Source: Cryobacterium sp. SO1 (GTDB lineage: Bacteria > Actinomycetota > Actinomycetes > Actinomycetales > Microbacteriaceae). Taken from it: a stretch of 64,000 nt of DNA. The notes under the pieces were generated by a model. The model saw only the letters and a list, made by a program, of their open reading frames with translations. It did not search any database and had not been told where the DNA came from. The stretch's first letter is position 1; each line of letters starts with the position of its first letter. Position numbers and translations under genes: made by a program. The stretch is from positions 1,922,001 through 1,986,000 of the forward strand of contig NZ_CP067394.1 in NCBI RefSeq assembly GCF_004210215.2, in the 5' to 3' direction. Positions 9,446-18,714 of this stretch are shown piece after piece.

Positions 9446-11062
9446 CTAGTGGTGATCGGCGTGGCTCTCTTCGAGTTCCTTCGTACCGACCGGGGCGATC
9501 CGGTCTTCGAAGAACCACCGGGACAGGCCGGCCCGAACGCGCTGGATCGGCGAGACCTTGCCCTGGGCGTTCGGGGTGAGTTCCAACGGCTTGTAGTTGG
9601 TGTAGCTGACCAGCTTCCACCGCTCGTACTCGTCGACGGGCTGGTGCACCTCGATGTACTCGCCGCCGGGAAGGCGCACGATGCGGCCGGATTCGTAGCC
9701 GTGCAGAACGATCTCACGATCCTTCTTCTGCAACGCCAGGCACACCCGCTTAGCTATGAAGTAGGCGATGAACGGGCCCAGGATCACGACGGCCTGGAGA
9801 GTGTGGATGACACCCTCCATGGACACCTTGAAATGGGTGGCGATGATGTCGGACGATGCGGCAGCCCACAGGCCCGCGTAGAACGTGACACCGGCGGCGC
9901 CAATGGCCGTTCGGGTCGGCGCGTTGCGCGGACGGTCCAGGATGTGGTGCTCGCGCTTGTCGCCGGTCACCCACGCCTCGAGGAACGGGTAGAGCAGCAC
10001 GACTGCGATGAACAGCCCAAGGCCCACCAGGGGGATCAGGATGTTGAACGAGTACGTGTGCCCGAAGATGACCCACTCGAGTCCCGGCGGAATCAGGCGC
10101 AGGGCGCCGTCGGCAAAGCCGATATACCAGTCCGGCTGGGTACCGGCCGACACCGGCGATGGGTCGTACGGGCCGTAGTTCCAGATCGGGTTGATCGTGA
10201 AGAACGATGCCATCAGCATCACCACACCGAAGACGATGAAGAAGAATCCACCGGCCTTCGCGGCGTAGACCGGGAGCACCGGGTAGCCGACGACGTTGTT
10301 GTTGGTGCGGCCCGCTCCGGGGTACTGGGTGTGCTTGTGCACGACGACGAAGAGCAGGTGCATCGCGATCAGAGCGACGATGATGGCCGGCAGGATCAGG
10401 ATGTGCAGTGAGTAGAGCCGACCGACGATCGCCGTACCGGGGAACTCGCCACCGAAGAGCAGGAACGAGATCCAGGTGCCCACGACGGGCATGCCCTTGA
10501 CCATACCGTCGATGATCCGCAGGCCGTTGCCGGAGAGCAGGTCGTCGGGGAGCGAGTAGCCGGTGAAGCCCTCGGCCATGGCCAGGATGAAGAGCACGAA
10601 GCCGATCACCCAGTTGAGCTCGCGCGGCTTGCGGAATGCGCCGGTGAAGTAGATCCGCAGCATGTGCAGACCGATGGACGCCACGAACAGCAGGGCCGCC
10701 CAGTGGTGCACCTGACGCATCAGCAGACCGCCGCGGACATCAAATGAGATGTCCAGCGACGACGCCATGGCCACGGACATTTCCACGCCCTTGAGAGGTA
10801 CGTACGATCCGTCGTATTCGATTTCGGCCATCGACGCCTGGAAGAAGAACGTCAGGAAGGACCCGGAGAGCAGGATGATGACGAAGCTGTACAGCGCCAC
10901 CTCACCAAGCAGGAACGACCAGTGGTCGGGGAAGATCTTGCGACCCAACTCCTTGACCGCGGTGGACACGCTGGTGCGCTCGTCGATGTAGTTGGCCGCG
11001 GCGCCGGTGAAGCCGCCGGACTTCTTAGTTTCGGCGGGTTTCATATCGGTTGTCGTACTCAC
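9446..11062 (-). CDS. qcrB: Cytochrome bc1 complex cytochrome b subunit
   Basis: This is the 538-residue cytochrome b of the actinobacterial menaquinol:cytochrome c oxidoreductase. It carries the heme-ligand region RQVHHWAALLFVASIGLHMLR and a matching second pair (SLHILILP, AMHLLFVVVHKH), and the quinol-site motif PDW. The C-terminal third is a soluble extension characteristic of actinobacterial QcrB. The start is chosen as GTG 11062, whose GTGA overlaps the qcrA stop and which has a GGGAG ribosome-binding site; an in-frame TTG at 11074 gives four extra residues but has no such site. It forms a supercomplex with QcrA, QcrC and the aa3 oxidase. Confidence 0.95.
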   Translation of the reverse strand: MSTTTDMKPAETKKSGGFTGAAANYIDERTSVSTAVKELGRKIFPDHWSFLLGEVALYSFVIILLSGSFLTFFFQASMAEIEYDGSYVPLKGVEMSVAMASSLDISFDVRGGLLMRQVHHWAALLFVASIGLHMLRIYFTGAFRKPRELNWVIGFVLFILAMAEGFTGYSLPDDLLSGNGLRIIDGMVKGMPVVGTWISFLLFGGEFPGTAIVGRLYSLHILILPAIIVALIAMHLLFVVVHKHTQYPGAGRTNNNVVGYPVLPVYAAKAGGFFFIVFGVVMLMASFFTINPIWNYGPYDPSPVSAGTQPDWYIGFADGALRLIPPGLEWVIFGHTYSFNILIPLVGLGLFIAVVLLYPFLEAWVTGDKREHHILDRPRNAPTRTAIGAAGVTFYAGLWAAASSDIIATHFKVSMEGVIHTLQAVVILGPFIAYFIAKRVCLALQKKDREIVLHGYESGRIVRLPGGEYIEVHQPVDEYERWKLVSYTNYKPLELTPNAQGKVSPIQRVRAGLSRWFFEDRIAPVGTKELEESHADHH

Positions 11063-12132
11063 TGTCGCTCCCAAAAGCTCGGTCCGACTGGTTCAAGGAA
11101 ATCGCTCTGTGCGATGAGGTATCCCTCGGCGTCCACGGCAATGGGCAACTGGGGGAGTGCGCGTTTGGCCGGTCCGAAGATGACCTTCGCGTGGTCTGCC
11201 ACGTCGAACTGCGACTGGTGGCAGGGGCAGAGGAGGTGGTGCGTCTGCTGTTCGTAGAGGCCCACCGGGCACCCGACGTGCGTGCAGATCTTGGAGTACG
11301 CGACGATGCCGTCGTAGGACCAGCTGGCACGCTCTGGGGACTGGATGAGATCCTGCGGCTTCATGCGCACGAGGATCACCACCGACTTGGCCTTCTCCTC
11401 GAGCCGGCCGTGTTCGAGGTCCGTCAGACCGTCGGGGATCACGGCGAACGAGGAGCCGAGGGTGACATCGGAGGCCTTGATCAGCGCGCCGGACGGGTCG
11501 AGTGCCAGCCTGGTGCCCTTTTCCCACATGGTCTGCTTGAGCATGGCGACCGGGTCCTGGTCCTGCGGGGCAAGTCCCCGGAACAGCACCACGGCGGGCA
11601 GCGGGAAGACCACGAGCGCGCCGATGAGGCTGTTGCGGATGAGGGTGCGCCGGCCGAATCCGGACTCGGTGTTCGCTTGCTGGAAGATCTCCACTGCACG
11701 GGCCCGCGTTTCCTCGGTGCCGCGAACCGGGTGCCGTTCGTCGACGCCTTCTTCGTCGTGCATGAGCGCCTTGCCCCAGTGCACGGCACCGATGCCCAAC
11801 GCCAGAAGCGCCAAGGCCAAGCCGATGCCGATGAACAGGTTGTTCAGCCGCACCGAGCCCGGGTCCTCGGGGACGATGGGGAAGATCATGTACGCCGCGA
11901 TGGCGAAGATGCTGCCGACGATCGACAGGTAGAACAGGGTGTACACCGTGCGCTCGGCGCGCTTCTCGGCGCGGGGGTCGAGGTCGGTGATGCGGGGCCG
12001 GTGCGGCGGGAAGCCGGGATTGGCCACGGCGTCACGCGCGACGACGGCGGTGCCGGCGGCGGCTGTGTCGTGCTCGACGCTCGAGGAGTCGGCAGCGGTC
12101 AGGTCCTTCCCGCTGGTCTCATCGCTGGCCAT
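11059..12132 (-). CDS. qcrA: Cytochrome bc1 complex Rieske iron-sulfur subunit
   Basis: This 357-residue Rieske protein passes electrons from menaquinol to the cytochrome c domains of QcrC. Both halves of the [2Fe-2S] site are present: Cys283 and His285 with Cys288 in CTHVGC, and Cys302, Cys304 and His305 in CPCHQSQFD. Unlike mitochondrial Rieske proteins it has three transmembrane helices (about 65-85, 98-117 and 166-185), as known for Actinobacteria. ATG 12132 is preceded by an AAGGAG ribosome-binding site. It overlaps qcrB by 4 nt (GTGA) and follows qcrC by 53 nt. Maturation presumably depends on the Tat pathway, whose tatA/tatC genes lie at 35 kb. Confidence 0.97.
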   Translation of the reverse strand: MASDETSGKDLTAADSSSVEHDTAAAGTAVVARDAVANPGFPPHRPRITDLDPRAEKRAERTVYTLFYLSIVGSIFAIAAYMIFPIVPEDPGSVRLNNLFIGIGLALALLALGIGAVHWGKALMHDEEGVDERHPVRGTEETRARAVEIFQQANTESGFGRRTLIRNSLIGALVVFPLPAVVLFRGLAPQDQDPVAMLKQTMWEKGTRLALDPSGALIKASDVTLGSSFAVIPDGLTDLEHGRLEEKAKSVVILVRMKPQDLIQSPERASWSYDGIVAYSKICTHVGCPVGLYEQQTHHLLCPCHQSQFDVADHAKVIFGPAKRALPQLPIAVDAEGYLIAQSDFLEPVGPSFWERQ

Positions 12133-12185
12133 TGTTCTCCTTCGTGGGCGCTGTCTGTGCTGGTTGTGTCATGACCGGATGCCGA

Positions 12186-12998
12186 TCAGTTCGATTTCGC
12201 CGTGATCCACACGGTCAGGGCCACAATGGCGCCCAGACCGAAGATCCAGAGGAATAGGCCTTCGGACACCGGTCCGAGAGATCCCAGGGCGAATCCGCCC
12301 GGAGACGGGTTGTTCTCGACGTACTTGAGGTACGTGATGATGTCGCGCTTGTCTTCGGGGGAGACGTTCATGTCGTTGAACACCGGCATGTTCTGCGGGC
12401 CGGTGACCATGGCCTCATAGATGTGCTGCGGGGTGACGCCATCCAGTGCGGGCGCGTACTTGCCCTCGGTGAGCGCGCCACCGGCTCCGGCGACGTTGTG
12501 GCACATGGCGCAGTTGATGCGGAACAGCTCAGCGCCGGCGGCGGCATCGCCGGCGGCGTCGAGGTATTCGGCTTCGGGAACGGCGGGGCCGGGCGCAAGG
12601 GAAGCGACGTAGGCGACGAGGGCCTCGGTCTGCTCCTCGGTGAACTGCACCGGCTTGACGATGGCCTGGGGGCCGTTGGCCTGCATCGGCATGCGTCCGG
12701 TGCCGACCTGGAAGTCGACGGAGGCGGCGCCGACGCCGATCAGGCTGGGACCGCTGCCGGTTCCATCAGCGCTGAGACCGTGGCAGGTGGCGCAGTTCGA
12801 GGCGAAGAGTTTTTCACCCTCGCTGACGGTCTGCTGGGACGCGGTGTCGCTCTGAGCAGTTGCGGTGCTGGTGCTGATCATTGCGTAGGCGCCACCCGTG
12901 AAGAGCAGACCGATCGCGATGAGGGCCACGCTCGCCAGCGGGCTGCGCCGGCCGGTGCGCCGTGCGCGGCCGTTGGTAGGTTTCTGAGTGCTGGGCAT
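12186..12998 (-). CDS. qcrC: Cytochrome bc1 complex diheme cytochrome c subunit
   Basis: This 270-residue protein replaces cytochrome c1 and soluble cytochrome c in Actinobacteria. It holds two CxxCH heme-attachment sites, CATCH (Cys69-His73) and CAMCH (Cys163-His167), with axial methionine candidates in GRMPM and QNMPVF. An N-terminal helix (about 22-42) exports and anchors it and a C-terminal helix (about 245-264) gives a second anchor. The predicted C-terminus ends ITAKSN. It is the second gene of ctaE-qcrC-qcrA-qcrB. Confidence 0.97.
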   Translation of the reverse strand: MPSTQKPTNGRARRTGRRSPLASVALIAIGLLFTGGAYAMISTSTATAQSDTASQQTVSEGEKLFASNCATCHGLSADGTGSGPSLIGVGAASVDFQVGTGRMPMQANGPQAIVKPVQFTEEQTEALVAYVASLAPGPAVPEAEYLDAAGDAAAGAELFRINCAMCHNVAGAGGALTEGKYAPALDGVTPQHIYEAMVTGPQNMPVFNDMNVSPEDKRDIITYLKYVENNPSPGGFALGSLGPVSEGLFLWIFGLGAIVALTVWITAKSN

Positions 12999-13022
12999 GC
13001 TGAGGGTGTCCGCTCCTGCTTG

Positions 13023-13652
13023 TTATTTTAGAACGTAGATGACCAGGAAGAGCCCGATCCAGACGACGTCGACGAAGTGCCAATAGTACGAAACCACGAT
13101 GGCGCTGGTGGCTTCCTTATGACCGAAGTTCTTGACCGCGAAACCGCGACCGATCACAAGGAGGAAGGCGATGAGTCCACCGGTGACGTGGATGCCGTGG
13201 AATCCGGTGGTGAGGTAGAACGCCGACCCGTAGGAGTTGGAGGCAAGAGTGACGCCCTCCGACACGAGGGTGGCGTATTCCAGGACCTGACCGGACACGA
13301 AGATCGCTCCGAGCGCATAGGTGAGGAAGAACCATTCGACCATGCCCCACTGGCTGGGCTTCCAGCCGGTGGACCGCGCCTGGAGGCGCTCCGCGGCGAA
13401 AACGCCGAACTGGCAGGTGATCGAGGAGGAGACCAGAATCAGCGTGTTCACGAGGGCGAAGGTGAAGTTGTGCTTGTCCGCCTCGAACTGCCACAGTTCC
13501 GGGGCGGTGGAGCGAAGAGTGAAGTAGATGGCGAAGAGGCCAGCGAAGAACATGACCTCACTGCCCAGCCACACAATGGTGCCAACCGCCACGCTGTTGG
13601 GCCTGTTCACTACGGGGAGGGTAGCCCGGGGAGTAATTGAGGTCGTCGTCAC
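13023..13652 (-). CDS. ctaE: Cytochrome c oxidase subunit III
   Basis: This 209-residue protein is subunit III of the aa3 oxidase, a five-helix form without cofactors that supports subunit I. Typical features are [18 protein letters not shown] near the N-terminus, [11 protein letters not shown], and the C-terminal [19 protein letters not shown]. The start GTG 13652 is preferred because it lies 6 nt after a CATAAT -10-like hexamer, suggesting a leaderless transcript; a TTG 39 nt upstream gives a longer frame with non-family residues. It heads the ctaE-qcrC-qcrA-qcrB(-rlmA) operon and is divergent from trpD. Confidence 0.93.
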   Translation of the reverse strand: MTTTSITPRATLPVVNRPNSVAVGTIVWLGSEVMFFAGLFAIYFTLRSTAPELWQFEADKHNFTFALVNTLILVSSSITCQFGVFAAERLQARSTGWKPSQWGMVEWFFLTYALGAIFVSGQVLEYATLVSEGVTLASNSYGSAFYLTTGFHGIHVTGGLIAFLLVIGRGFAVKNFGHKEATSAIVVSYYWHFVDVVWIGLFLVIYVLK

Positions 13653-13658
13653 TATTCC

Positions 13659-13664
13659 ATTATG
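13659..13664 (-). promoter_or_regulatory. -10 element of the ctaE-qcrCAB operon
   Basis: On the - strand CATAAT is followed by 6 nt and then the GTG start of ctaE, the spacing expected of a leaderless actinobacterial promoter. The -35 region is not convincing (TTGAGA lies 21 nt upstream of the -10). Confidence 0.45.
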
Positions 13665-13755
13665 ACCGATTCCTCCACAGGTTTTTCTCAAGGTGAAGTG
13701 CCATAAGACCCTAATGTCAAAACTGGCACGCCATCCAGGGGCCGAAGTGCCGGAA

Positions 13756-13786
13756 TTGCCGGGCCGGGTGCGGCGCCGCTTAGGCT
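13756..13786 (+). promoter_or_regulatory. Leaderless promoter of trpD
   Basis: TTGCCG (13756-13761) and TAGGCT (13781-13786) form a -35/-10 pair with a 19-nt spacer. The -10 is followed by 6 nt and then the ATG of trpD, so the transcript should start at the initiator codon. Confidence 0.6.
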
Positions 13787-13792
13787 GGGGAC

Positions 13793-14845
13793 ATGCTCGA
13801 ATCCCAGTCCTGGCCCGCCGTTCTTGATGCCCTCCTGCGCGGAGAGGACCTGAGCGTGGCTGATGCGGCCTGGAGCATGCAACAAATCATGCTCGGCGAG
13901 GCGACCTCGGCCCAGCTCGCAGGATTCCTGGTGGCGCTGCGGGCCAAGGGTGAGACTGTGAACGAGATCGTCGGTTTCCGTGACGCGATCCTGGACCACG
14001 CGGTACCGCTTGACGTCAATTCCATGGGCCTGGACATCGTGGGCACCGGGGGAGACCGGTTCGGCACTGTGAACGTCTCGACCATGGCGTCGATTGTGTG
14101 CGCGGCAGCAGGGGTGCCGGTGATCAAACACGGCAACCGTGCGGCCAGCTCGGCATCGGGCTCATCGGACGTTTTGGCGGAGCTGGGCATCGACCTGACT
14201 CTGTCCGCCGAGGCGGTGGCCGGAATCCTCGCTGCCACCGGCATCACCTTCGCCTACGCCGCAGCCTTCCACCCCGGTTTCCGGCACGCCGCCACGGTGC
14301 GAGCAGAGCTGGGCATCCCCACGGTGTTCAACTTCCTCGGACCCCTGGTCAACCCGGCCAGGCCGGAGGCGTCCGCCGTCGGCGTGGCGAACCTCGACCG
14401 GGTTCCCCTGTTCGTCGGGGTGTTCCAGACCCGCGGCGCATCGGCTCTGGTCTTTCGTGGGGACGACGGCCTCGACGAACTGACCACAACCGGGCACAGC
14501 CATGTGTGGGAGGTGTCACGTGGCCTGGTGACCGAGCACGACATCGACCCTCGTGACCTCGGCATCCCACGCGCGACCATGAGCGAGTTGGTCGGCGGCA
14601 CGCCGGCGCACAACGCGGCCGTTGTGCACTCGGTTCTCGCTGGTGAGCTCGGGCCGGTGCGCGACATCGTGCTCCTGAATGCGGCAGCCGGCCTGGTGGC
14701 CTATGACCTCGCCCACGATCCCGCTCAGTCGCAGGTCAGCATCCTGGACCGGTTCCGGGCCAAGCTGACGGTGGCGGCAACGGCCGTCGACTCCGGCGCC
14801 GGTGCGGCGAAATTGGCCCACTGGGTGCAGGCCAGCCGTGCTTGA
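13793..14845 (+). CDS. trpD: Anthranilate phosphoribosyltransferase
   Basis: This 350-residue enzyme transfers the phosphoribosyl group of PRPP to anthranilate, the second committed step of tryptophan synthesis. Family motifs are the PRPP/Mg site DIVGTGGD (81-88), [17 protein letters not shown] (110-126) and the anthranilate-site [13 protein letters not shown]. Its length matches the family. It stands alone, away from other trp genes, as is usual in Microbacteriaceae, and has its own leaderless promoter. The gene is followed immediately by six perfect 14-bp tandem repeats and then a terminator. Confidence 0.96.
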   Translation: MLESQSWPAVLDALLRGEDLSVADAAWSMQQIMLGEATSAQLAGFLVALRAKGETVNEIVGFRDAILDHAVPLDVNSMGLDIVGTGGDRFGTVNVSTMASIVCAAAGVPVIKHGNRAASSASGSSDVLAELGIDLTLSAEAVAGILAATGITFAYAAAFHPGFRHAATVRAELGIPTVFNFLGPLVNPARPEASAVGVANLDRVPLFVGVFQTRGASALVFRGDDGLDELTTTGHSHVWEVSRGLVTEHDIDPRDLGIPRATMSELVGGTPAHNAAVVHSVLAGELGPVRDIVLLNAAAGLVAYDLAHDPAQSQVSILDRFRAKLTVAATAVDSGAGAAKLAHWVQASRA

Positions 14846-14846
14846 C

Positions 14847-14930
14847 CTGACCCGGCTGGCCTGACCCGGCTGGCCTGACCCGGCTGGCCTGACCCGGCTG
14901 GCCTGACCCGGCTGGCCTGACCCGGCTGGC
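14847..14930. repeat. Six perfect tandem copies of a 14-bp unit
   Basis: The unit CTGACCCGGCTGGC is repeated six times without a mismatch, beginning 2 nt after the trpD stop; a seventh partial copy (CTGAC) follows. The period is not a multiple of three, so it is not a coding repeat. There are no spacers, so it is not a CRISPR array. Confidence 0.95.
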
Positions 14931-14940
14931 CTGACACGAC

Positions 14941-14984
14941 GGCCCGCTCTGCCGCGCCGCGGTTCGCGGCGGGCAGAGCGGGCC
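14941..14984. terminator. Hairpin between convergent trpD and glpK
   Basis: The outer arms (14941-14953 and 14972-14984) pair perfectly over 13 bp, with further GC pairing inside. It lies 22 nt from the glpK stop and can terminate both transcripts. Confidence 0.75.
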
Positions 14985-15006
14985 GGTGCCTTGCGGCGGC
15001 CGCTGC

Positions 15007-16521
15007 CTACAGGACGTCCTCGTCGACCCAGTCGAAGGTCTTGGTGACCGCCTTCTTCCAGTTCCGCAGCTGCCGGTCGCTCTCCTCAGCGCTCAGCTTC
15101 GGTGTCCAGCGGCTGTCCTCCTGCCAGTTCGCACGCAGCTCGTCCAGCGTGCTCCAGAAACCTACCGCCAGGCCGGCCGCGTAGGCGGCGCCGAGCGCGG
15201 TGGTCTCCGCCACAACCGGGCGGATCACCGGCACGCCGATGATGTCGGCCTGGAACTGCATCAGTAGGTTGTTCTTGATCATGCCGCCGTCGACCTTGAG
15301 CTCGGTCAGCGGCACGCCCGAGTCGGCGTTGACCGCGTCGAGGACCTCGCGGGTCTGGAACGCCGTGGCCTCCAGCGCCGCGCGGGCGATGTGGCCCTTG
15401 TTCACGAACCGGGTCAGGCCCACCAACGCACCGCGAGCATCCGAACGCCAATACGGCGCGAACAGGCCGCTGAACGCCGGCACGAAGTAGGCACCGCCGT
15501 TGTCGTCCACGGTCGCGGCGAGCGTCTCGATTTCCTCGGAGGAGGTGATCATGCCCAGATTGTCGCGCAGCCACTGCACCAGGGCGCCGGTGACGGCGAT
15601 CGAGCCCTCCAGCGCGTAGTGCGGTTCGGCGTCGCCGAGCTTGTAGCCCAGCGTGGTGAGCAGGCCGTTCTTGGAGTGGATGATCTCGGTGCCGGTATTG
15701 AAGATCAGGAAGTTACCGGTGCCGTAGGTGTTCTTGGCCTCACCCTGGTCGAACGCGGCCTGGCCGAACGTGGCCGCCTGCTGGTCACCGAGGATGCCGG
15801 CGATGGGCACCTCGCGCAGCAGACTGTGTTCGTTGACCATGCCGTAGACCTCGCTGGAGGAGCGGATCTCCGGCAGCATCGATTTCGGCACGTTGAAGAT
15901 GCGCAGGATCTCGTCATCCCACTGCAGCGTCTGCAGGTCCATGAAGAGCGTGCGGCTGGCGTTGGTGACGTCGGTGGCGTGCACCCCGCCCTCCAAACCG
16001 CCGGTGAGGTTCCAAAGCACCCACGAGTCCGTGGTGCCGAACATCAGGTCGCCGGCCTCGGCCTTCTCGCGGGCGCCCTCGACGTTCTCCAGGATCCAGA
16101 CGATCTTGGTGCCGGAGAAGTAGGTGGCCAGCGGCAGGCCCACCTTCTGCTTGAATCGCTCCACGCCGCCGTCGGCGGCCAGCCGGTCGACGATCGGCTG
16201 CGTGCGGGTGTCCTGCCAGACGATGGCGTTGTAGACGGGCTTGCCGGTCGTGCGGTCCCAGACCACCGCGGTCTCGCGCTGGTTGGTGATGCCGACCGCG
16301 GCGATGTCGTGCCGGGTGAGGTTGGCCTTGGACAGGGCCTGGCCGATGACTTCACGGGTGTTGTCCCAAATCTCCATCGGGTTGTGCTCGACCCAGCCCG
16401 CCCTGGGGAAGATCTGCTCGTGCTCGAGCTGACCGGTCGAGACGATGGATCCCGAGTGGTCGAAGATGATGGCGCGCGAACTCGTGGTGCCCTGGTCGAT
16501 GGCGAGTACATACTTGGCCAT
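15007..16521 (-). CDS. glpK: Glycerol kinase
   Basis: This 504-residue enzyme phosphorylates glycerol to glycerol-3-phosphate. FGGY-family motifs are clear: [15 protein letters not shown] at the N-terminus (phosphate-1), [13 protein letters not shown], the DQQAATFGQ region, and [19 protein letters not shown] near the C-terminus. The start ATG 16521 has an AAGGAGG ribosome-binding site 8 nt upstream; the longer upstream frame is not conserved. It lies downstream of glpF on the same strand, but a 181-nt gap with a hairpin and a TATAGT -10 suggests it also has its own promoter. Confidence 0.97.
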   Translation of the reverse strand: MAKYVLAIDQGTTSSRAIIFDHSGSIVSTGQLEHEQIFPRAGWVEHNPMEIWDNTREVIGQALSKANLTRHDIAAVGITNQRETAVVWDRTTGKPVYNAIVWQDTRTQPIVDRLAADGGVERFKQKVGLPLATYFSGTKIVWILENVEGAREKAEAGDLMFGTTDSWVLWNLTGGLEGGVHATDVTNASRTLFMDLQTLQWDDEILRIFNVPKSMLPEIRSSSEVYGMVNEHSLLREVPIAGILGDQQAATFGQAAFDQGEAKNTYGTGNFLIFNTGTEIIHSKNGLLTTLGYKLGDAEPHYALEGSIAVTGALVQWLRDNLGMITSSEEIETLAATVDDNGGAYFVPAFSGLFAPYWRSDARGALVGLTRFVNKGHIARAALEATAFQTREVLDAVNADSGVPLTELKVDGGMIKNNLLMQFQADIIGVPVIRPVVAETTALGAAYAAGLAVGFWSTLDELRANWQEDSRWTPKLSAEESDRQLRNWKKAVTKTFDWVDEDVL

Positions 16522-16558
16522 GGTGTACCTCCTTGTACGTTGATAGTGGCTTGGAAAA

Positions 16559-16564
16559 ACTATA
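16559..16564 (-). promoter_or_regulatory. -10 element upstream of glpK
   Basis: On the - strand TATAGT lies 37 nt upstream of the glpK ATG with an AAGGAGG site between them. No good -35 hexamer is seen at the expected distance, so an activator may be needed. Confidence 0.4.
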
Positions 16565-16598
16565 GAACCGACGGCGCGAAAACCGGCGGGTGATTTCG

Positions 16599-16662
16599 GT
16601 TCGGGTCCGGCACAGTTCGGGTCCGGCACGGTTCAGGTCCGGCACAGTTCGGGTCCTGCGCA
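16599..16662. repeat. Four imperfect copies of a 16-bp unit between glpF and glpK
   Basis: The unit GTTCGGGTCCGGCACA occurs at 16599, 16615, 16631 and 16647, with one or a few substitutions in the later copies. It fills the space between the glpF terminator hairpin and the glpK promoter region. Confidence 0.85.
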
Positions 16663-16667
16663 GCGAA

Positions 16668-16697
16668 GCAGGCCGGTCCGTGGAAGAACCGGCCTGC
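16668..16697 (-). terminator. Hairpin after glpF
   Basis: A 10-bp perfect stem (GCAGGCCGGT at 16668-16677 pairing with 16688-16697) begins 6 nt past the glpF stop in the direction of transcription. It probably attenuates readthrough from glpF into glpK. Confidence 0.65.
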
Positions 16698-16702
16698 CGC
16701 GG

Positions 16703-17467
16703 CTATGCCATGATCGGCAGCCAGACCAGCGACGCCCAGCCGGCCAGGACACCGCCGATGACGGGGCCGACCACGGGAACCCAGGAATAGGCCCAGTCCG
16801 AGGAGCCCTTGCCCTTGATCGGCAGGATGAAGTGCGCGATCCGGGGGCTGAGGTCACGGGCCGGGTTGATGGCGTACCCGGTCGGGCCACCGAGCGAGAC
16901 ACCGATCACGAGAACCAGCAGCGCCACCGGCAGAGCGCCGAGCGCGGCCAGGCCGCCGCTTTCGCCCTGGCGGCCGCCGCCAAAGGCGAGCACCACGAAG
17001 ACCAGCACGAAGGTGCCGATGATCTCGGTGACCAGGTTCCAGCCGTACGAGCGGATGGCCGGCCCGGTCGAGAAGGTGCCAAGCTTGTTGGCCGGCTCCG
17101 GCTCCTCGTCGTAGTGCTGCTTGTAGGCCAGCCAACAGACGACGGCGCCGAGGAAGGCGCCGACGAACTGGCCGGCGATATAGGTGAGCACGGACAGGAA
17201 GTTCACCGGGACGCCGAGGCCGAATTCGGTGGCGCCAGAGGCGACGAGGCCGAGGGTGACGGCCGGGTTGAGGTGTGCGCCCGAATTGTAGGCAACCGTC
17301 ACACCGGCGAAGACCGCAAAGGCCCAGCCGAAGGTCACCATCAGGAACCCGCCGCCGAAACCCTTGTTCTTCGTCAGTGCCACGTTGGCCACGACACCAC
17401 AACCGAGGAGGATGAGCATCCCTGTGCCCAGCACCTCCGACAAAAACACAAGACCGATATTGTCCAC
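16703..17467 (-). CDS. glpF: Glycerol uptake facilitator (aquaglyceroporin)
   Basis: This 254-residue MIP-family channel admits glycerol by facilitated diffusion. Both NPA half-helix motifs are present: HLNPAVT in the first half and INPARD in the second; the Asp after the second NPAR is the mark of glycerol-conducting members. Six membrane helices plus the two half-helices fit the length. The start is GTG 17467 with an AAAGG ribosome-binding site. Upstream gene of glpK, divergent from dhaKLM. Confidence 0.95.
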   Translation of the reverse strand: MDNIGLVFLSEVLGTGMLILLGCGVVANVALTKNKGFGGGFLMVTFGWAFAVFAGVTVAYNSGAHLNPAVTLGLVASGATEFGLGVPVNFLSVLTYIAGQFVGAFLGAVVCWLAYKQHYDEEPEPANKLGTFSTGPAIRSYGWNLVTEIIGTFVLVFVVLAFGGGRQGESGGLAALGALPVALLVLVIGVSLGGPTGYAINPARDLSPRIAHFILPIKGKGSSDWAYSWVPVVGPVIGGVLAGWASLVWLPIMA

Positions 17468-17599
17468 GATGACCTTTCTCGTAAGAAGCGAGATGCCGGC
17501 TGAACCGGAGCAATCCCTTCGCGTTGAGCGATTTCGCAGTCACCATAGCGCGGCACGGGCGTGAGCGAAATAGTCCCGGTGGGCCGCATCATCTGCCTC

Positions 17600-17628
17600 T
17601 TACCCAGACCGAGCGCAGCGCGTAGGTT
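17600..17628 (+). promoter_or_regulatory. Putative promoter of dhaKLM
   Basis: TTACCC (17600-17605) and TAGGTT (17623-17628) are separated by 17 nt, with about 70 nt of leader to the dhaK start. The motif TGAGCGA appears twice upstream (17525-17531 and 17562-17568) and could belong to an operator shared with glpF. Confidence 0.4.
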
Positions 17629-17701
17629 GGGCACGGAGCACGGTTGCGTGCCCGGCGCTGATGCTTGCGCCGATCGATCCCGACGAAACGAAGGAATGGT
17701 C

Positions 17702-18703
17702 ATGAAAAAGCTTGTCAACGACCCGAAGAACGTTGTCGACGAAGCCGTCGCCGGTTTTGGTGCGGCCCACGCCGATATCGTGCGAGTCTCCCTGGATCCG
17801 GTGTTCATCGTGCGCGCGGACGCACCGGTGGCCGGCAAGGTCGGCATCGTCAGCGGCGGCGGCAGTGGGCACGAGCCCCTGCACGGTGGTTTCGTCGGTT
17901 TCGGCATGCTGGATGCCGCCGTGCCCGGACCCGTATTCACCTCGCCCACTCCCGACCCGATTCTGGCCGCGACCAAGGCCGTCGACGGGGGAGCTGGGGT
18001 GCTGCACATCGTCAAGAACTACACCGGGGACGTCCTCAACTTCGAAACCGCGGCGGACCTGGCCGAAGCCGACGAGATCGAGGTGCGCACCGTGATCGTG
18101 AACGACGACGTGGCCGTGAAGGACTCGCTGTACACGGCCGGCCGGCGCGGCGTCGCCGGAACCGTTCTTGTTGAGAAGATCGCGGGGGCGGCCGCGGCCA
18201 GGGGCGATGACCTCACCGCCGTGGCGGCCGTGGCCGAGAAGGTAATCGGCCAGGTGCGCTCGATGGGGGTCGCGCTCACCCCCTGTGTGGTGCCGCACGC
18301 CGGCGAGCCGAGCTTCACTCTGGCCGATGACGAGATTGAGATCGGTATCGGAATCCACGGCGAGCCCGGCCGCGAGCGGATCAAACTCGAACCCGCCGAC
18401 GCGATCGTCGACCGGATCCTCGGTCCGATCCTGGAAGACATCCCCTATGTGTCGGGAGACAGGGTCCTGCTCTTCGTCAACGGAATGGGCGGGACGCCAC
18501 AGGTTGAGCTGTACATTGTATTCCGACGGGCCGCCGAAGTTCTCGCCGAGCGAGGCATCGAGGTGACACGCACGCTCGTCGGCAATTTCACAACGTCACT
18601 GGAGATGCAGGGCATGTCGATCACGGTACTCAAACTCGACGACGAGTTGACCGCCCTGTGGGATGCTCCGGTGCACACGGCCGCACTGCGGTGGGGAAAG
18701 TAG
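17702..18703 (+). CDS. dhaK: Dihydroxyacetone kinase subunit DhaK
   Basis: This 333-residue protein binds dihydroxyacetone covalently as a hemiaminal through a histidine, His219 in [23 protein letters not shown] (51-65) forms the substrate pocket. With DhaL and DhaM it makes dihydroxyacetone phosphate using PEP-derived phosphate. The chosen ATG 17702 has an AAGGA site 6 nt upstream; an ATG two codons earlier overlaps that site. First gene of a compact dhaK-dhaL-dhaM operon, divergent from glpF-glpK, so glycerol taken up by GlpF could enter either route if a glycerol dehydrogenase exists elsewhere. Confidence 0.95.
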   Translation: MKKLVNDPKNVVDEAVAGFGAAHADIVRVSLDPVFIVRADAPVAGKVGIVSGGGSGHEPLHGGFVGFGMLDAAVPGPVFTSPTPDPILAATKAVDGGAGVLHIVKNYTGDVLNFETAADLAEADEIEVRTVIVNDDVAVKDSLYTAGRRGVAGTVLVEKIAGAAAARGDDLTAVAAVAEKVIGQVRSMGVALTPCVVPHAGEPSFTLADDEIEIGIGIHGEPGRERIKLEPADAIVDRILGPILEDIPYVSGDRVLLFVNGMGGTPQVELYIVFRRAAEVLAERGIEVTRTLVGNFTTSLEMQGMSITVLKLDDELTALWDAPVHTAALRWGK

Positions 18704-18714
18704 GGAAGACCGTA

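Noticed and set aside
14847..14930. Possible CRISPR array
   Set aside because: Repeats are contiguous 14-mers without spacers and no cas genes are present.
17561..17701. N-terminal extension of DhaK
   Set aside because: The extension contains the promoter region and lacks family similarity; ATG 17702 has a proper ribosome-binding site.
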